From NCBI GenBank assembly GCA_003249255.1, contig QKJP01000066.1:186001-250000 (forward strand): a DNA stretch of 64,000 nucleotides, given 5' to 3'. Under the pieces are notes generated by a model. That model worked only from the letters and a program-made list of their open reading frames with translations. It searched no databases and was not told the DNA's origin. Shown piece after piece: positions 9,882 through 20,035 of the stretch (position 1 is its first letter; every line of letters starts with the position of its first letter). A program made the position numbers and the translations under genes. Source of the stretch: Bacteroidales bacterium (GTDB taxonomy: Bacteria > Bacteroidota > Bacteroidia > Bacteroidales > Marinilabiliaceae).

Positions 9882-9905
9882 AAGCCTTACGTAATGGTAA
9901 GGCTT
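9882..9905 (-). terminator. Terminator after lgt
   Basis: A 9-bp perfect stem AAGCCTTAC/GTAAGGCTT with a 6-base loop is followed on the minus strand by a run of six Ts. It lies 26 bases after the lgt stop codon. Confidence 0.85.
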
Positions 9906-9931
9906 CAATATCTGATAGTTATAATAGGCTA

Positions 9932-10756
9932 TTAAGCAGCTTTATGCTTTTGGGATCGATAAATTAAATATCCTCCAACAATTACAAAAGGAATACTTAA
10001 CAATTGACCCATATTCAGAAGCATACCTTCTTCAAATGCTTCCTGATTTTCTTTTACAAATTCGATAAAGAAACGCGCCACAAAAATACCGGTCATTCCA
10101 ATCCCAAAAAGTAGACCTTCATAATCTTTGGCTTTCGTTTTTAAATAAGCCCAATATGTCAATACAAATAAGCTTAAGTACGACAACGCTTCATAGATTT
10201 GTGTAGGATGAGAGGGTTGCGAATAAACAGGCTCTGCACCTTGAGTCCACGCATTTATATTTGTAATAAATTTAAATGCCCAGGGAAAAGATGTTGGGTG
10301 ACCATAAATTTCTGAATTCATTAGATTCCCCATTCTAATAAAGAATGCCGACAAAGTTATGGCAACAATTAAACGATCTAAAGCCCAAAGGGGGTGCTTT
10401 TTACTTACTTTCTTTGAAAATAAAATAATGGCGGTAATAATTCCAATGGCTCCTCCATGACTAGCTAATCCACCTTCCCATATTTTTAGTATTTCGCCGG
10501 GATGTTGCGAGTAATACCCCCATCCATAAAAGAATACATGTCCTAATCTGGCTCCAATAACAGTGGCTAAAACCACATACATAAAAAGCTTTTCGATCCA
10601 ATCTTCCGGAGCTTTTTCAGTTTTCAACATCTTCTCTATGATGTAATAGCCCAACATAAAGGAAATTGCAAAAAACAAACCATAATACCGAATTGAAAAA
10701 GGACCTAAGCTAAAAAGTTCAGGATCTACATTCCAAGTAATTACACTTAAAATCAT
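9932..10756 (-). CDS. lgt: Prolipoprotein diacylglyceryl transferase Lgt
   Basis: An inner-membrane enzyme that transfers diacylglycerol from phosphatidylglycerol to the lipobox cysteine of prolipoproteins, the first step of lipoprotein maturation. The 274 residues have about seven membrane spans. Hallmarks are GGLASHGGAIG near residue 95 and the Lgt signature RMGNLMNSEIYG near residue 145. The conserved C-terminal GMTGIFVARFFIEFVKE is present. It has its own terminator on one side and lies 110 bases from the end of the secA hairpin region. Many predicted lipoproteins in this window would be its clients. Confidence 0.95.
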   Translation of the reverse strand: MILSVITWNVDPELFSLGPFSIRYYGLFFAISFMLGYYIIEKMLKTEKAPEDWIEKLFMYVVLATVIGARLGHVFFYGWGYYSQHPGEILKIWEGGLASHGGAIGIITAIILFSKKVSKKHPLWALDRLIVAITLSAFFIRMGNLMNSEIYGHPTSFPWAFKFITNINAWTQGAEPVYSQPSHPTQIYEALSYLSLFVLTYWAYLKTKAKDYEGLLFGIGMTGIFVARFFIEFVKENQEAFEEGMLLNMGQLLSIPFVIVGGYLIYRSQKHKAA

Positions 10757-10825
10757 AATTGTTAAGGTTTAATTATTAATGTTTAATGATGCAAATGCAT
10801 TTAATCAAACACATTAAACTTATAG

Positions 10826-10857
10826 AAAAGGGTTTTGACTGATAGCAAAACCCTTTT
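10826..10857. terminator. Bidirectional terminator downstream of secA
   Basis: A 12-bp perfect stem AAAAGGGTTTTG/CAAAACCCTTTT with an 8-base loop has T-rich flanks on both strands. It lies just after the secA stop codon. Confidence 0.85.
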
Positions 10858-10865
10858 TTTGTTAT

Positions 10866-13800
10866 TTAAACTGCCACATTTTTACCGTGACATGATTTGT
10901 ATTTCTTACCACTTCCACAAGGGCAAGGATCATTTCGTCCAACTCTTTTCTCAACTCTTACAGGCTGAACTCTTTCTTGTCTCACCGGTTCTTGAGGTCT
11001 TGCTCCTTGTTGAGCTCCAGGCCTATGAAATTCATCTTTATGGGCTTCTATTCGAGAATCCTGAGATTTTTTACGTAGCTCTGCTTCTTTAATTGAATCT
11101 GCATTTTGAATAGGAATATGGCCTTTTGCCAATGTGGAAACTACAACCTTGTTATTTTCACCGATCATTGATTTAAATAAATTAAACGACTCAAATTTAT
11201 AAATCAACAATGGATCTTTTTGCTCATAAGTCGCATTTTGTACGGCTTGACGTAAGTCATCCAATTCGCGTAAATGCTCTTTCCAGGCTTCATCAATGGT
11301 TACAAGAATGGAAGTTTTTTCATAAGCTCGAACTAATTCAGCACCTTCTGTTTCGTAGGCTTTCTTAAGATTTGTTGTGATATTAAATATGCGATGGCCA
11401 TCACTAATTGGCACAACAATGTTATTGTACATTTCAGCTTTGGTTTCGTACACTTCTTTAATGACCGGAAAAGCTTGTTTTGCAATCATCTGACTCTTGC
11501 GGGAGTAGGCATCCCACATGGTGTTGAATAATTTCTCTGAAAGATCATCTACTCGACCCTTTAAAAATTCTTCTTCATTAAATGGAGACTCTGCAGTAAA
11601 TACGCGTAACACTTCCAATTTAAAACCTTCATAATCTCCAGCTTGATGATTCTCTGCAACAATATCCGCACATGTGTCAGACATCATGTTGGAAATATCT
11701 AACTGAATTCGCTCTCCAAATAAAGCGTGGCGACGTTTAGTGTAAATTACTTCACGCTGAGAGTTCATCACATCATCATATTCAAGCAAGCGTTTACGAA
11801 TACCAAAGTTATTCTCTTCAACTTTTTTCTGAGCTCTTTCAATCGATTTCGTAATCATTGAATGCTGAATCATTTCACCTTCTTCTAAACCTAAGCGATC
11901 CATATATTTGGCAATACGATCAGATCCAAATAAACGCATTAAATCATCTTCTAAAGATACAAAGAACTGAGACGAACCCGGATCTCCTTGACGTCCGGCA
12001 CGACCTCTTAGCTGACGGTCTACACGGCGTGACTCGTGGCGCTCGGTTCCAATAATGGCTAAACCGCCTGCTTCTTTAACTTCTTTACTCAGTTTAATAT
12101 CGGTACCACGACCAGCCATGTTTGTTGCAATTGTAACTGTTCCCGGCTGACCCGCCAAAGCTACAATATCGGCCTCTCGCTGGTGTAATTTGGCATTTAA
12201 TACATTGTGCTCAATGCCTCGCATTTTTAAAGAACGACTCAATAACTCTGATATTTCGACCGAAGTAGTACCTACCAATACGGGACGTCCGGCTTCAACC
12301 ATCTTCACAACCTCTTCTGCAACCGCATTAAACTTCTCACGCTTGGTTTTGTATACTAAATCTTCCTGATCTTTACGTTGAATTGGACGGTTTGTTGGAA
12401 TCACCACCACATCTAATTTGTAAATATCCCAAAGCTCTCCTGCTTCTGTTTCAGCAGTTCCTGTCATTCCAGAAAGCTTGTCATACATTCTAAAATAGTT
12501 CTGCAATGTAATGGTAGCATACGTTTGAGTTGCAGCTTCAACTTTTACTCTTTCTTTAGCCTCAATTGCCTGGTGTAAGCCATCGGAGTAACGACGTCCT
12601 TCCATGATACGTCCGGTTTGCTCATCAACAATCTTAACCTTATTATCCATCACCACATACTCCACATCTTTTTCAAAAAGAGTATAGGCTTTTAGTAATT
12701 GATTAACCGTATGAACGCGCTCTGATTTAATGGAGAAATTTTGAATGATCGCATCTTTTTGCTTCAGCTTATCATCCTCTGAAAGATCACTCTTTTCAAG
12801 AACTGCAATTTCTGAACCTACGTCAGGTAAAACGAAGAAATTTGGATCTTCTGCCGATCCGGTAATTAAATCTAAACCTTTTTCAGTAAGTTCAATCGAA
12901 TTATTTTTTTCATCAATTACAAAATACAATTCATCTGTAACTACATGCATGTTTTTTCCATTTTCTTGCATGTAGTAATTCTCTGTTTTAAGCATTTGGC
13001 TTTTTATACCTTGCTCACTTAAGTATTTTATAATTGCTTTGCTCTTTGGCAAACCTTTAAATGCACGAAATAACAATAAAGCACCTTCTTCTTGTACTTT
13101 CTTATCTTCAGATTTTAACTTTTGTTTTGCTTCAGATAAAGTTTGAGTTACTAATTTCCGTTGCAACTCCACAACCTTTTCTACATTAGGCTTGTATTCT
13201 GCAAATTGCTGATCATCTCCTTTGGCTACAGGCCCTGAAATAATTAAGGGTGTTCGAGCATCATCAATTAACACAGAATCCACCTCGTCGACAATAGCAT
13301 AACTATGAACGCGTTGAACCAGATCTTCAGGTGATGTGGCCATGTTGTCACGCAGGTAATCAAAACCAAACTCGTTGTTTGTACCAAAAGTAATATCAGC
13401 TTTATAAGCTCTTCTGCGCTCTTGTGAATTTGGACGGTGTTTATCAATACAATCTACCGTTAACCCATGAAATTGGTAAAGAGGTCCCATCCATTCAGAG
13501 TCACGTTTTGCCAGGTAATCATTTACTGTTACAACATGAACTCCACGGCCTGATAAGGCATTTAAGAATACCGGTAAGGTTGCCACTAATGTTTTACCCT
13601 CACCAGTTGCCATCTCTGCAATTTTACCACTATGAAGTACAATACCACCAATTAGCTGCACATCATAATGAATCATGTCCCATTTTATTTCAGCTCCATT
13701 TGCTGACCAGGAATTGAAATAAGTTGCCTTATCACCATTGATTTCTACAAAATCAGCTTTTGCAGCTAAATCACGATCCATCTGAGTTGCAGAAACTTCT

Positions 13801-14186
13801 ATTGTCTCATTTTCTGCTAAACGGCGAGCTGTATCTTTTACGATGGCGAATGCTTCCGGCAAAGCTTCAGTTAAAGCGGCTTCGATTTTCTCAACAATAC
13901 CTTTTTCAGTATTATCAATGTCCTTATAAATTTTTTCGCGTTGGCTTACGGATATGCCTCCGGCTTCAATTTGGGCTTTTAAATCAATGATTTTTTGTTC
14001 ATCATCCTTCACCGATCCTCTAATTTTTTCTCTAAGATCAGCAGAACGTTGACGTAATTCGTCGTGGCTCAAAGCCTGAATTTGCGGATAAACCGCCTTA
14101 ATTTGCTCCACAAGAGGTTTTACCTCTTTCATGTCTCTGTCATATTTATTTCCAAACAACTTGGAAATAAGACCCATTAATGCCAT
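10866..14186 (-). CDS. secA: Preprotein translocase ATPase SecA
   Basis: The motor ATPase that drives proteins through SecYEG. At 1,106 residues it is longer than the enterobacterial protein, as is usual in Bacteroidota, where extra segments lie within the nucleotide-binding region. The Walker A motif GEGKT is at 195-199 and the DEVD Walker B is in [18 protein letters not shown]2 carries NMAGRGTD and [14 protein letters not shown]. The C-terminal zinc motif [13 protein letters not shown] (CxCx8CH), used in SecB/ribosome contacts, is present. The start may be the fourth codon (second Met, MGLISKL) rather than the first. ftsY in the same window supplies the co-translational arm of export. Confidence 0.96.
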   Translation of the reverse strand: MALMGLISKLFGNKYDRDMKEVKPLVEQIKAVYPQIQALSHDELRQRSADLREKIRGSVKDDEQKIIDLKAQIEAGGISVSQREKIYKDIDNTEKGIVEKIEAALTEALPEAFAIVKDTARRLAENETIEVSATQMDRDLAAKADFVEINGDKATYFNSWSANGAEIKWDMIHYDVQLIGGIVLHSGKIAEMATGEGKTLVATLPVFLNALSGRGVHVVTVNDYLAKRDSEWMGPLYQFHGLTVDCIDKHRPNSQERRRAYKADITFGTNNEFGFDYLRDNMATSPEDLVQRVHSYAIVDEVDSVLIDDARTPLIISGPVAKGDDQQFAEYKPNVEKVVELQRKLVTQTLSEAKQKLKSEDKKVQEEGALLLFRAFKGLPKSKAIIKYLSEQGIKSQMLKTENYYMQENGKNMHVVTDELYFVIDEKNNSIELTEKGLDLITGSAEDPNFFVLPDVGSEIAVLEKSDLSEDDKLKQKDAIIQNFSIKSERVHTVNQLLKAYTLFEKDVEYVVMDNKVKIVDEQTGRIMEGRRYSDGLHQAIEAKERVKVEAATQTYATITLQNYFRMYDKLSGMTGTAETEAGELWDIYKLDVVVIPTNRPIQRKDQEDLVYKTKREKFNAVAEEVVKMVEAGRPVLVGTTSVEISELLSRSLKMRGIEHNVLNAKLHQREADIVALAGQPGTVTIATNMAGRGTDIKLSKEVKEAGGLAIIGTERHESRRVDRQLRGRAGRQGDPGSSQFFVSLEDDLMRLFGSDRIAKYMDRLGLEEGEMIQHSMITKSIERAQKKVEENNFGIRKRLLEYDDVMNSQREVIYTKRRHALFGERIQLDISNMMSDTCADIVAENHQAGDYEGFKLEVLRVFTAESPFNEEEFLKGRVDDLSEKLFNTMWDAYSRKSQMIAKQAFPVIKEVYETKAEMYNNIVVPISDGHRIFNITTNLKKAYETEGAELVRAYEKTSILVTIDEAWKEHLRELDDLRQAVQNATYEQKDPLLIYKFESFNLFKSMIGENNKVVVSTLAKGHIPIQNADSIKEAELRKKSQDSRIEAHKDEFHRPGAQQGARPQEPVRQERVQPVRVEKRVGRNDPCPCGSGKKYKSCHGKNVAV

Positions 14187-14275
14187 AATTATATAATACT
14201 AAATATTTTACTGATTGATTTTTAGATTTTAAAACGGGAAACCTAATGAACCGATGTGAATTACAATAGAGTGCA

Positions 14276-14725
14276 CTAAGCACATTTGACCGGACCGGCA
14301 CGAGTGGGATGTTCAGATGAATAATCATTTTCATCCATTTCAATATTGCTTTCGCACCATGAATTGGAGGCACTGATCTGTTCATCGTTTATCCTAAAAG
14401 AAGAAATGTAATTATCAAAGCCCTGAGACTTTAAATACCTTTGATCCTGACTTGAATCAATTAACGTAATTACCTTGTATTTCTTACGTCTTGTTTTATC
14501 ATTAGACTCATGAAATTGAGTATCGTCAACTATAAGTTCAGCCTCTTCAATTTCATGAATGCAAGCATCAACATAGTTTTCTACAAAAATTTCAAGTTTC
14601 GAAAACTCGTCAAATAATGGTAATTGACCATCTCTAGCAAAAGAAGATGCACATGAAGCCGTTATCACCAACGAAACGCTGATAATTCGGATATATACTG
14701 CTTCTTTTTCTAATAAGGTTAACAT
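14276..14725 (-). CDS. Small secreted protein, not recognised
   Basis: A 149-residue protein that I do not recognise. Residues 1-30 look like a secretion signal (IRIISVSLVITASC then ASSFA), either type I or a relaxed lipobox ending at Cys25. The mature part is acidic and hydrophilic. It ends in a short proline/cysteine tail, HPTRAGPVKCA. Gene-like features are the consistent signal sequence and its colinear position 90 bases upstream of secA. No domain or catalytic motif is visible. It could be a peptide-like secreted factor; function unknown. Confidence 0.5.
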   Translation of the reverse strand: MLTLLEKEAVYIRIISVSLVITASCASSFARDGQLPLFDEFSKLEIFVENYVDACIHEIEEAELIVDDTQFHESNDKTRRKKYKVITLIDSSQDQRYLKSQGFDNYISSFRINDEQISASNSWCESNIEMDENDYSSEHPTRAGPVKCA

Positions 14726-14798
14726 TGATATTGAAATTTTGGCTAAAGATGATAAAAGATTTTTGATTTTAGCTTAGTTCAATGTAAAATTAATAAAA

Positions 14799-15470
14799 TC
14801 AATCGCCCTGTTTGTCCTGTTTCTGTTCACTCTCCTCCCAAAACGGATACTCATACTCTTCTTCGGGCCAGTGTTTTATTGGTTTCTGAGGGCCTCTCTT
14901 TCTGTAAACAATTGCAAGTATTAATCCTGCCACAGAACCCCACAAGTGTGATTCCCATGAATAGGGAACATTCCATTTAAGTGGGAATATCCCCCAGATT
15001 AAACCTCCATAAAGAAAGGCTACCATTAGGGCTATGGCCAATAAAGGAATGTAATTTCTGATAACCCCACTAAAAAAAACAAATGAAGCTAAACCATAAA
15101 TTAGTCCACTTGCACCTATATGCCAAGCATCTCTCGCCCCCAGCCAAACCCACATTCCGGTAATTCCATATAAGAGGATAAATACCTGAATGGACACACC
15201 TCTATAAAAATAAAACAGGCAGAAACTAAGAACCATAAAAGAAACTGAATTTGCGTAAAGGTGCTCCCAATCAGAATGAATAAGAGGAGCTAATAAAATG
15301 CCCGGAAGACCTTCAAGACTCATTGGTTTAATCCCCCATTTTACCAAACTAAAACCTTCGATGTGCTCTATTAGCCGAATGGTAAAGATAATTATCATAA
15401 AAAAAAGTGGAATAATTAAGGCACTCTTAATTCTTTCCACTTCATTATTTATTTGGTTTTGCTCTGACAT
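14799..15470 (-). CDS. Rhomboid family intramembrane serine protease
   Basis: A polytopic membrane protease of 223 residues. The catalytic serine lies in GASG (HIGASGLIYG, near residue 119) and the partner histidine in a later helix (SHLWGSVAG, near residue 174), giving the rhomboid Ser-His dyad. HSDWEHLYANS in the second span supplies the conserved His/Asn of the oxyanion region. The C-terminal 35 residues are a charged cytoplasmic tail rich in Glu and Gln. It lies 9 bases after the gene at 15480-16325 and is probably co-transcribed with it. Substrates are unknown. Confidence 0.88.
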   Translation of the reverse strand: MSEQNQINNEVERIKSALIIPLFFMIIIFTIRLIEHIEGFSLVKWGIKPMSLEGLPGILLAPLIHSDWEHLYANSVSFMVLSFCLFYFYRGVSIQVFILLYGITGMWVWLGARDAWHIGASGLIYGLASFVFFSGVIRNYIPLLAIALMVAFLYGGLIWGIFPLKWNVPYSWESHLWGSVAGLILAIVYRKRGPQKPIKHWPEEEYEYPFWEESEQKQDKQGD

Positions 15471-15479
15471 ATGAAATAT

Positions 15480-16325
15480 CTAGAACTCTTTTAAATTATC
15501 ATATAATTCTTTTGAAATACAAACATACCCTAGCTTTAATTTATCTAAAAAATAGAATTCACCTCCCCATTCATGTTTTACCATGACGAGTACCCTCATA
15601 TTAGTTCCATCGTGAATAATACTTCTTGTTACATAACGGTGATCAAGATTAAAATATTCCTTGGTTACTCCTACCTTATACGCTTCTTTAAGTGGAGGTA
15701 TTCCGATTTCGACATCAGTATCTCCTACCTCTGGAGTTTTTTCTTTGCTTGCTCTCTCTTTTTCCTGATGTTTAGTTTTGGGTTTCTGTATTTTTTTTTC
15801 AGGTTCCTTTTTATTCGACATTGGTTTAATAATCGTTTCCGGCTTGTAATTTCCGGCACGCATCTGATCAATTTTATATTTCACGTTTAAAGAATAATCA
15901 CGGTCTGCAGCAAAATCATTAATGCTTTCGTCATATTTAATAATGGCAACCGGTTTATTAAAAAAAACTGTATCTACACCATCAAACATTTTAAATAAGC
16001 GCACTTGTAGGTGATATGGTTCAACTTGCTCCTTACGAACATGTGTGGGAACGGTGGTTACAAATTGAATTACCTTTGAAACATAACCTTCTTTACTAAA
16101 TTTAAAATAGTAGGTTTTATCCCATTCTAAGGTTTTATAAAACTTACCGGCTCCTGAAACGCTAATAGTTTCCCGCTTCCCCATTTCGGACAAAACCACA
16201 TTAACATCGGCTAACGAAGAAGCATTATCCATCACATCTCCACTAACGCTATACTGGCCCAATAAATTCGAAATATGTATAACAAAAAAGCCGGCTAATA
16301 AAAAACCGGCTCGAACAATCCCCAT
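15480..16325 (-). CDS. Secreted protein with carboxypeptidase-regulatory-like N-terminal domain
   Basis: A 281-residue protein of unknown function. Residues 1-24 form a signal peptide ending SNLLGQ. Residues 25-100 resemble the carboxypeptidase regulatory-like beta-sandwich (SGDVMDN...ADVNVVLSEMG, then FKFSKEGYVSK). A Lys/Glu-rich linker occupies about 165-200, followed by a small C-terminal domain ending YVCISKELYDNLKEF. It lies 25 bases after the universal stress protein gene and 9 bases before the rhomboid gene. A terminator-like hairpin falls inside its signal-peptide codons (16284-16311), so expression from the upstream promoter may be attenuated. No internal ATG keeps a signal peptide, which supports this start. 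Confidence 0.7.
   Translation of the reverse strand: MGIVRAGFLLAGFFVIHISNLLGQYSVSGDVMDNASSLADVNVVLSEMGKRETISVSGAGKFYKTLEWDKTYYFKFSKEGYVSKVIQFVTTVPTHVRKEQVEPYHLQVRLFKMFDGVDTVFFNKPVAIIKYDESINDFAADRDYSLNVKYKIDQMRAGNYKPETIIKPMSNKKEPEKKIQKPKTKHQEKERASKEKTPEVGDTDVEIGIPPLKEAYKVGVTKEYFNLDHRYVTRSIIHDGTNMRVLVMVKHEWGGEFYFLDKLKLGYVCISKELYDNLKEF
16284..16311 (-). terminator. Terminator-like hairpin inside the start of the next gene
   Basis: On the minus strand a 6-bp GC-rich stem AGCCGG/CCGGCT with an 11-base loop is followed by six Ts. It lies 40-67 bases after the universal stress protein stop codon and within codons 5-14 of the gene at 15480-16325. Confidence 0.6.
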
Positions 16326-16350
16326 TCTTGCTAATTTTTAATTTTATGTC

Positions 16351-17463
16351 CTAATGATTAAAAACTAATAGTGGTGTGGTTGAATGAAACAACATTTTTT
16401 TTGCCACATTTGGATTAATCAATCGGCTTAACAAACTTCGTTTTTTTCTTGTAAACGAAAGTATATCTATCTTTTTTTCTTTGACGTAGCTTTCAATGCC
16501 AACATAAAAGTCCTCATTTTCAATTAAATCACAAACAACTCCTGTATTCGGATATTTTTTTGAAAGAAATTCTTGCAAACCTGCAATTTTAACATCGTCC
16601 CAATGGGAATGTTTGTGACTACTAACATGCGCACAAATTATCTTAATTCCTAATGGACGAACAACTTTTTCTAAAATCTCCATGGCAATAAAATCAGATT
16701 CCTGAAAGTCGGTTGCGTACAGCAAATTTTCCATGGCATCAATACCTTTGAATTCAAAATCCTCAGGAACAGCTAAAACAGGAAATTTTGCATTCTCCAT
16801 CACTTCAGCAGTAACACTTCCTACTAAATCAGAAACTTTTCGGTCTAAGCCTCGTGTTCCCATTACAATAGCTATGGGTTGGTATTCGTTACTATACCTT
16901 ACAATTTCATCTTCTGCAACTCCTCGAAGTAATTTGGTTTTGTAAACTACTTTATTTTCACCTAATGCATTATTTTTCTTTTCAAAAAATGCTTCCATTT
17001 TTTTCATTCCTTCTTTAGCCCGTTCTTCCAATTCCATCACAGTTTCATCCAGATTCATATCATAAGCAAAGGTGTCTGAAAAAGGGATGGTTGTTACCAC
17101 CGGGTTAAAAAAAGTATGCAACAAAGTAATTTCCGCTTTTAATTTAGCCGCCCAACCCAAAGCAACTTCAGCTGCTTTTTCTGAATATGACGAAAAATCA
17201 ACGGGCAGAAGAATTCTTGGTTCCACCGGTTCTTTTTTTTCTTCACTCCGGACTTTCTCTCCCTTCATCATACTTTCTAATACTTGCATCGCCTGATCAA
17301 GATCTCGATCGGAAATTTTCACCTTCACTCCTGCTGAAACTGCTCCTTGAATAACGTTTGCATTGCCAAGAAAGCACTCAATGTTATTCGCTTCCAGTAG
17401 TGTTTTTAAAATTTGTGCCTTTTCGTAGGATAATACTACTAAGGTAACAACTTGTTCTCCCAT
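16351..17463 (-). CDS. Tandem universal stress protein with N-terminal DUF2007-like domain
   Basis: A 370-residue cytoplasmic protein. Residues 1-66 resemble DUF2007, a small ferredoxin-like signal domain (VVLSYEKAQILKTLLEANNI, then GVKVKISDRDLDQAMQVL). Two UspA domains follow. The first (about 82-220) begins ILLPVDFSSYSEKA and has the nucleotide-loop motif MGTRGLDRKVSDLVGSVT. The second (about 232-370) begins LLYATDFQESDF and lacks a clear GxxG nucleotide loop, so it may be structural. Such proteins usually act in stress survival. It lies 88 bases after the RSH gene. Confidence 0.85.
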   Translation of the reverse strand: MGEQVVTLVVLSYEKAQILKTLLEANNIECFLGNANVIQGAVSAGVKVKISDRDLDQAMQVLESMMKGEKVRSEEKKEPVEPRILLPVDFSSYSEKAAEVALGWAAKLKAEITLLHTFFNPVVTTIPFSDTFAYDMNLDETVMELEERAKEGMKKMEAFFEKKNNALGENKVVYKTKLLRGVAEDEIVRYSNEYQPIAIVMGTRGLDRKVSDLVGSVTAEVMENAKFPVLAVPEDFEFKGIDAMENLLYATDFQESDFIAMEILEKVVRPLGIKIICAHVSSHKHSHWDDVKIAGLQEFLSKKYPNTGVVCDLIENEDFYVGIESYVKEKKIDILSFTRKKRSLLSRLINPNVAKKMLFHSTTPLLVFNH

Positions 17464-17551
17464 GATAAAGCGTATTAGTTATTCAATCATAGCACTTAAT
17501 ATACATGTTTTTTCAATGAAAAACAACGTTGTTTTATTTCAAACCATCGAC

Positions 17552-19756
17552 TTAACTTCCGGCACCTATCCTTGATACCGCATAAACTCCTTTCACATTC
17601 TTTATTTTTTTTGATAAAGACGAAAGACTATTTAAATTATTGACAAATACAGTTAATGTACCTTCAAAGCTCCCTTCATTTGAATCAATAGAAATAGACC
17701 TTAACTTGACGTTACTCTCTTTATTAATAACTTGTGTAATGTTGGTAACAATTCCTATGTCATCAACTCCTGTAACTTTAAGGGTAGCCTGATAGCTTGT
17801 ATCAACACCGGATGTCCATTCTGCATTAACTATTCGATATCCAAAGTTGGTATGCATATCTGCTGCGTTAGGACAGGTTTTCCGATGTATTTTAATACCA
17901 CCACTCACAGAAACAAAGCCAAAAATATCATCGCCAAAAATTGGATTACAACATTTAGCCAATGAATAATCTATATGTTTTAAATTTTTATCGATCATTA
18001 AAACATCATCATCAGATGAGGATTCAATGATTTCAGTATTATAATTTCCAGCGCTTTTTTCAACAATATCAGATTCCTTTTCCTTGGATAGAGCTTGTAG
18101 CACAAAATCTTTTAGATGGGAAAAGTCGATTTGGTCTTTTGCTACGGCGTAATATAAATCATGCATTGCTTTAAATCCATACTTTTTCATGATTTGCCTA
18201 AGCAGCTGGTCGTTAAGTTCTATTTTCCAGTTTTTAAAACGGCGTAGCAACATCTCTTTTCCTAACTCAGCCTCTTTAAATTGGATGTCTCTTAAGACTT
18301 GCTTAAGTTTAGAAATGGCCTTTGAGGTTACGACAATATTTAACCAATCTTGTTTTGGTTCTTGATTGGAAGATGTATTTATTTCAACATGATCTCCATT
18401 TTGAAGCTGATACTTTATTGGTACGTTTTTATTGTTTACTCTTGCTCCAACGCATTTCTTGCCTACTTCTGTGTGAATTTCAAACGCAAAGTCAAGTACT
18501 GTTGCACCTTTTTTCAATCGCCGTAATTCACCTTTTGGAGTAAAAACAAAGACTTCATCTTCGTATAGATCCAGCTTAAAATCTTCAATGAAATCAACCG
18601 CATTAAGTTCAGGATTTTCAAGAATTTCACGCACGTTGGATAACCACTCGTCCATGCCTTTCTCCCCTTTTATTCCTTTATATTTCCAATGAGCGGCTAA
18701 ACCTTTTTCAGCAATTTCATTCATTCGATCGGTGCGTATTTGCACTTCCACCCATTTGTTTTCGGGCCCCAAAACCGTTGTATGCAATGACTCATACCCA
18801 TTGCTCTTTGGTACAGATATCCAGTCTCTTAATCGACTAGGGTTGGGTTGATATTTATCGGTAACCATCGAATAAACCTGCCAGCATTCTGACTTTTCAT
18901 TCTTTAATTCGCTAAATAAAATAACACGAATTGCGAATAGATCATAAACCTGTTCGAATTTGGTATTTTGATTCTTGATCTTATTCCATATTGAATGAAT
19001 GGTTTTGGTTCGCCCTTTTATTTCAAATTTAAGCCCATTCTCAGATAATTCTTTTTTTAACGGAGCAATGAATTCTTTAATGTATTTATCTCTTGCTTTC
19101 TTAGTTTCATTTAATTTACGGGCAATTTCACTATATACTTCCCGGTTAGAATATTTCATTACCAAATCTTCCATTTCTGATTTGATATTGTACAATCCTA
19201 AACGGTGAGCCATTGGTGCATACAAGTAACCTACCTCTCCACTTATTCGTATTTGATCATTTTCGGCATATTGCTTTAAAGAACGCATAGTATGTAATTT
19301 ATCCGCAATAATGATGAGTACTACACGCACATCCTGAGCAAAGGTTAATAGGAGTTTTCGAAAGTTTTCGTTTTGAATAGAGGTGTTTTGAGCATATAGT
19401 TCATTGACTTTCACCAACCCTCTTACAATTCCAGCTGCCTGGTCTCCAAAAAGCGTTTCAACTTTTTTTTCTGAAATTTTATTATCTAAAACAGCATCGT
19501 AAAGCAAAGAGCAGATTACTGAAGTTCTCCCCAAACCAATCTCATTCACCACAACTAAAGCTACTTCAAGGGCATGAATCACCCTTAAAACGCCTGATGT
19601 TCTTCGTTCTGGATTATCGCTATCAGGAACAGTTACCTCAAGTGCCTTTCGAATAAGCATGACATCATTTTTTTCCATAATTGGCGTACATGCTTTTATT
19701 AGCTTTCGGTAATTGCTAAGTATTTGACTTCTTTCTTCTGAATTAATTGTGCTCAT
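17552..19756 (-). CDS. RelA/SpoT homologue, (p)ppGpp synthetase with degraded hydrolase site
   Basis: A long RSH stringent-response enzyme, 734 residues from the ATG at 19756; a TTG at 19771 could add five residues but is less likely. Domains in order are an HD-type hydrolase (about 20-190), synthetase (about 225-360), TGS (about 390-450), a zinc-finger-like region with CCNPIFGDD and a C-terminal ACT domain (about 660-734). In the hydrolase the usual LHDxxED reads LYDAVLD, losing the motif histidine and the catalytic glutamate, although the upstream His and the ADKLH aspartate remain. The synthetase keeps GRTKTIHSIW, YDLFAIR and EVQIRT, with an RLRD loop close to the RxKD class. It is therefore probably synthesis-only (inference). 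Confidence 0.9.
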   Translation of the reverse strand: MSTINSEERSQILSNYRKLIKACTPIMEKNDVMLIRKALEVTVPDSDNPERRTSGVLRVIHALEVALVVVNEIGLGRTSVICSLLYDAVLDNKISEKKVETLFGDQAAGIVRGLVKVNELYAQNTSIQNENFRKLLLTFAQDVRVVLIIIADKLHTMRSLKQYAENDQIRISGEVGYLYAPMAHRLGLYNIKSEMEDLVMKYSNREVYSEIARKLNETKKARDKYIKEFIAPLKKELSENGLKFEIKGRTKTIHSIWNKIKNQNTKFEQVYDLFAIRVILFSELKNEKSECWQVYSMVTDKYQPNPSRLRDWISVPKSNGYESLHTTVLGPENKWVEVQIRTDRMNEIAEKGLAAHWKYKGIKGEKGMDEWLSNVREILENPELNAVDFIEDFKLDLYEDEVFVFTPKGELRRLKKGATVLDFAFEIHTEVGKKCVGARVNNKNVPIKYQLQNGDHVEINTSSNQEPKQDWLNIVVTSKAISKLKQVLRDIQFKEAELGKEMLLRRFKNWKIELNDQLLRQIMKKYGFKAMHDLYYAVAKDQIDFSHLKDFVLQALSKEKESDIVEKSAGNYNTEIIESSSDDDVLMIDKNLKHIDYSLAKCCNPIFGDDIFGFVSVSGGIKIHRKTCPNAADMHTNFGYRIVNAEWTSGVDTSYQATLKVTGVDDIGIVTNITQVINKESNVKLRSISIDSNEGSFEGTLTVFVNNLNSLSSLSKKIKNVKGVYAVSRIGAGS

Positions 19757-19974
19757 TCTAAAAATTCTCAAGGTATCTATATCCTACTCCAAAAAGAATA
19801 ACAAGGCTAAGTTCATTTTGCTCAATGAACAAAATTTACTCCCACTTCTCTTTGATTGTAAAGGTAAGTATAATGCTTAAATTTTACTTTCATAAACCTG
19901 AGTATTTAGAATATTCCAATTGATAAATTCCTTGTTTTACTTACACAAACGACCTGATTTGTAGGCTAAACAAA

Positions 19975-20016
19975 TTGACACCGGAGGGCTTATTTCGTAT
20001 ATTTTGACTAGTTAAA
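19975..20016 (+). promoter_or_regulatory. Possible promoter for the YtxH cassette
   Basis: TTGACA is followed after about 17 bases by TATATTTTG, close to but not matching TAnnTTTG. It lies about 25-60 bases before the YtxH start codon. Weak evidence. Confidence 0.3.
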
Positions 20017-20035
20017 ATTTACAAAAAAATAAGTC

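Noticed and set aside
14146-14385. A 79-codon minus-strand ORF between secA and the small secreted protein gene
   Set aside because: It overlaps both genes in another frame and would need to coexist with the secA start region.
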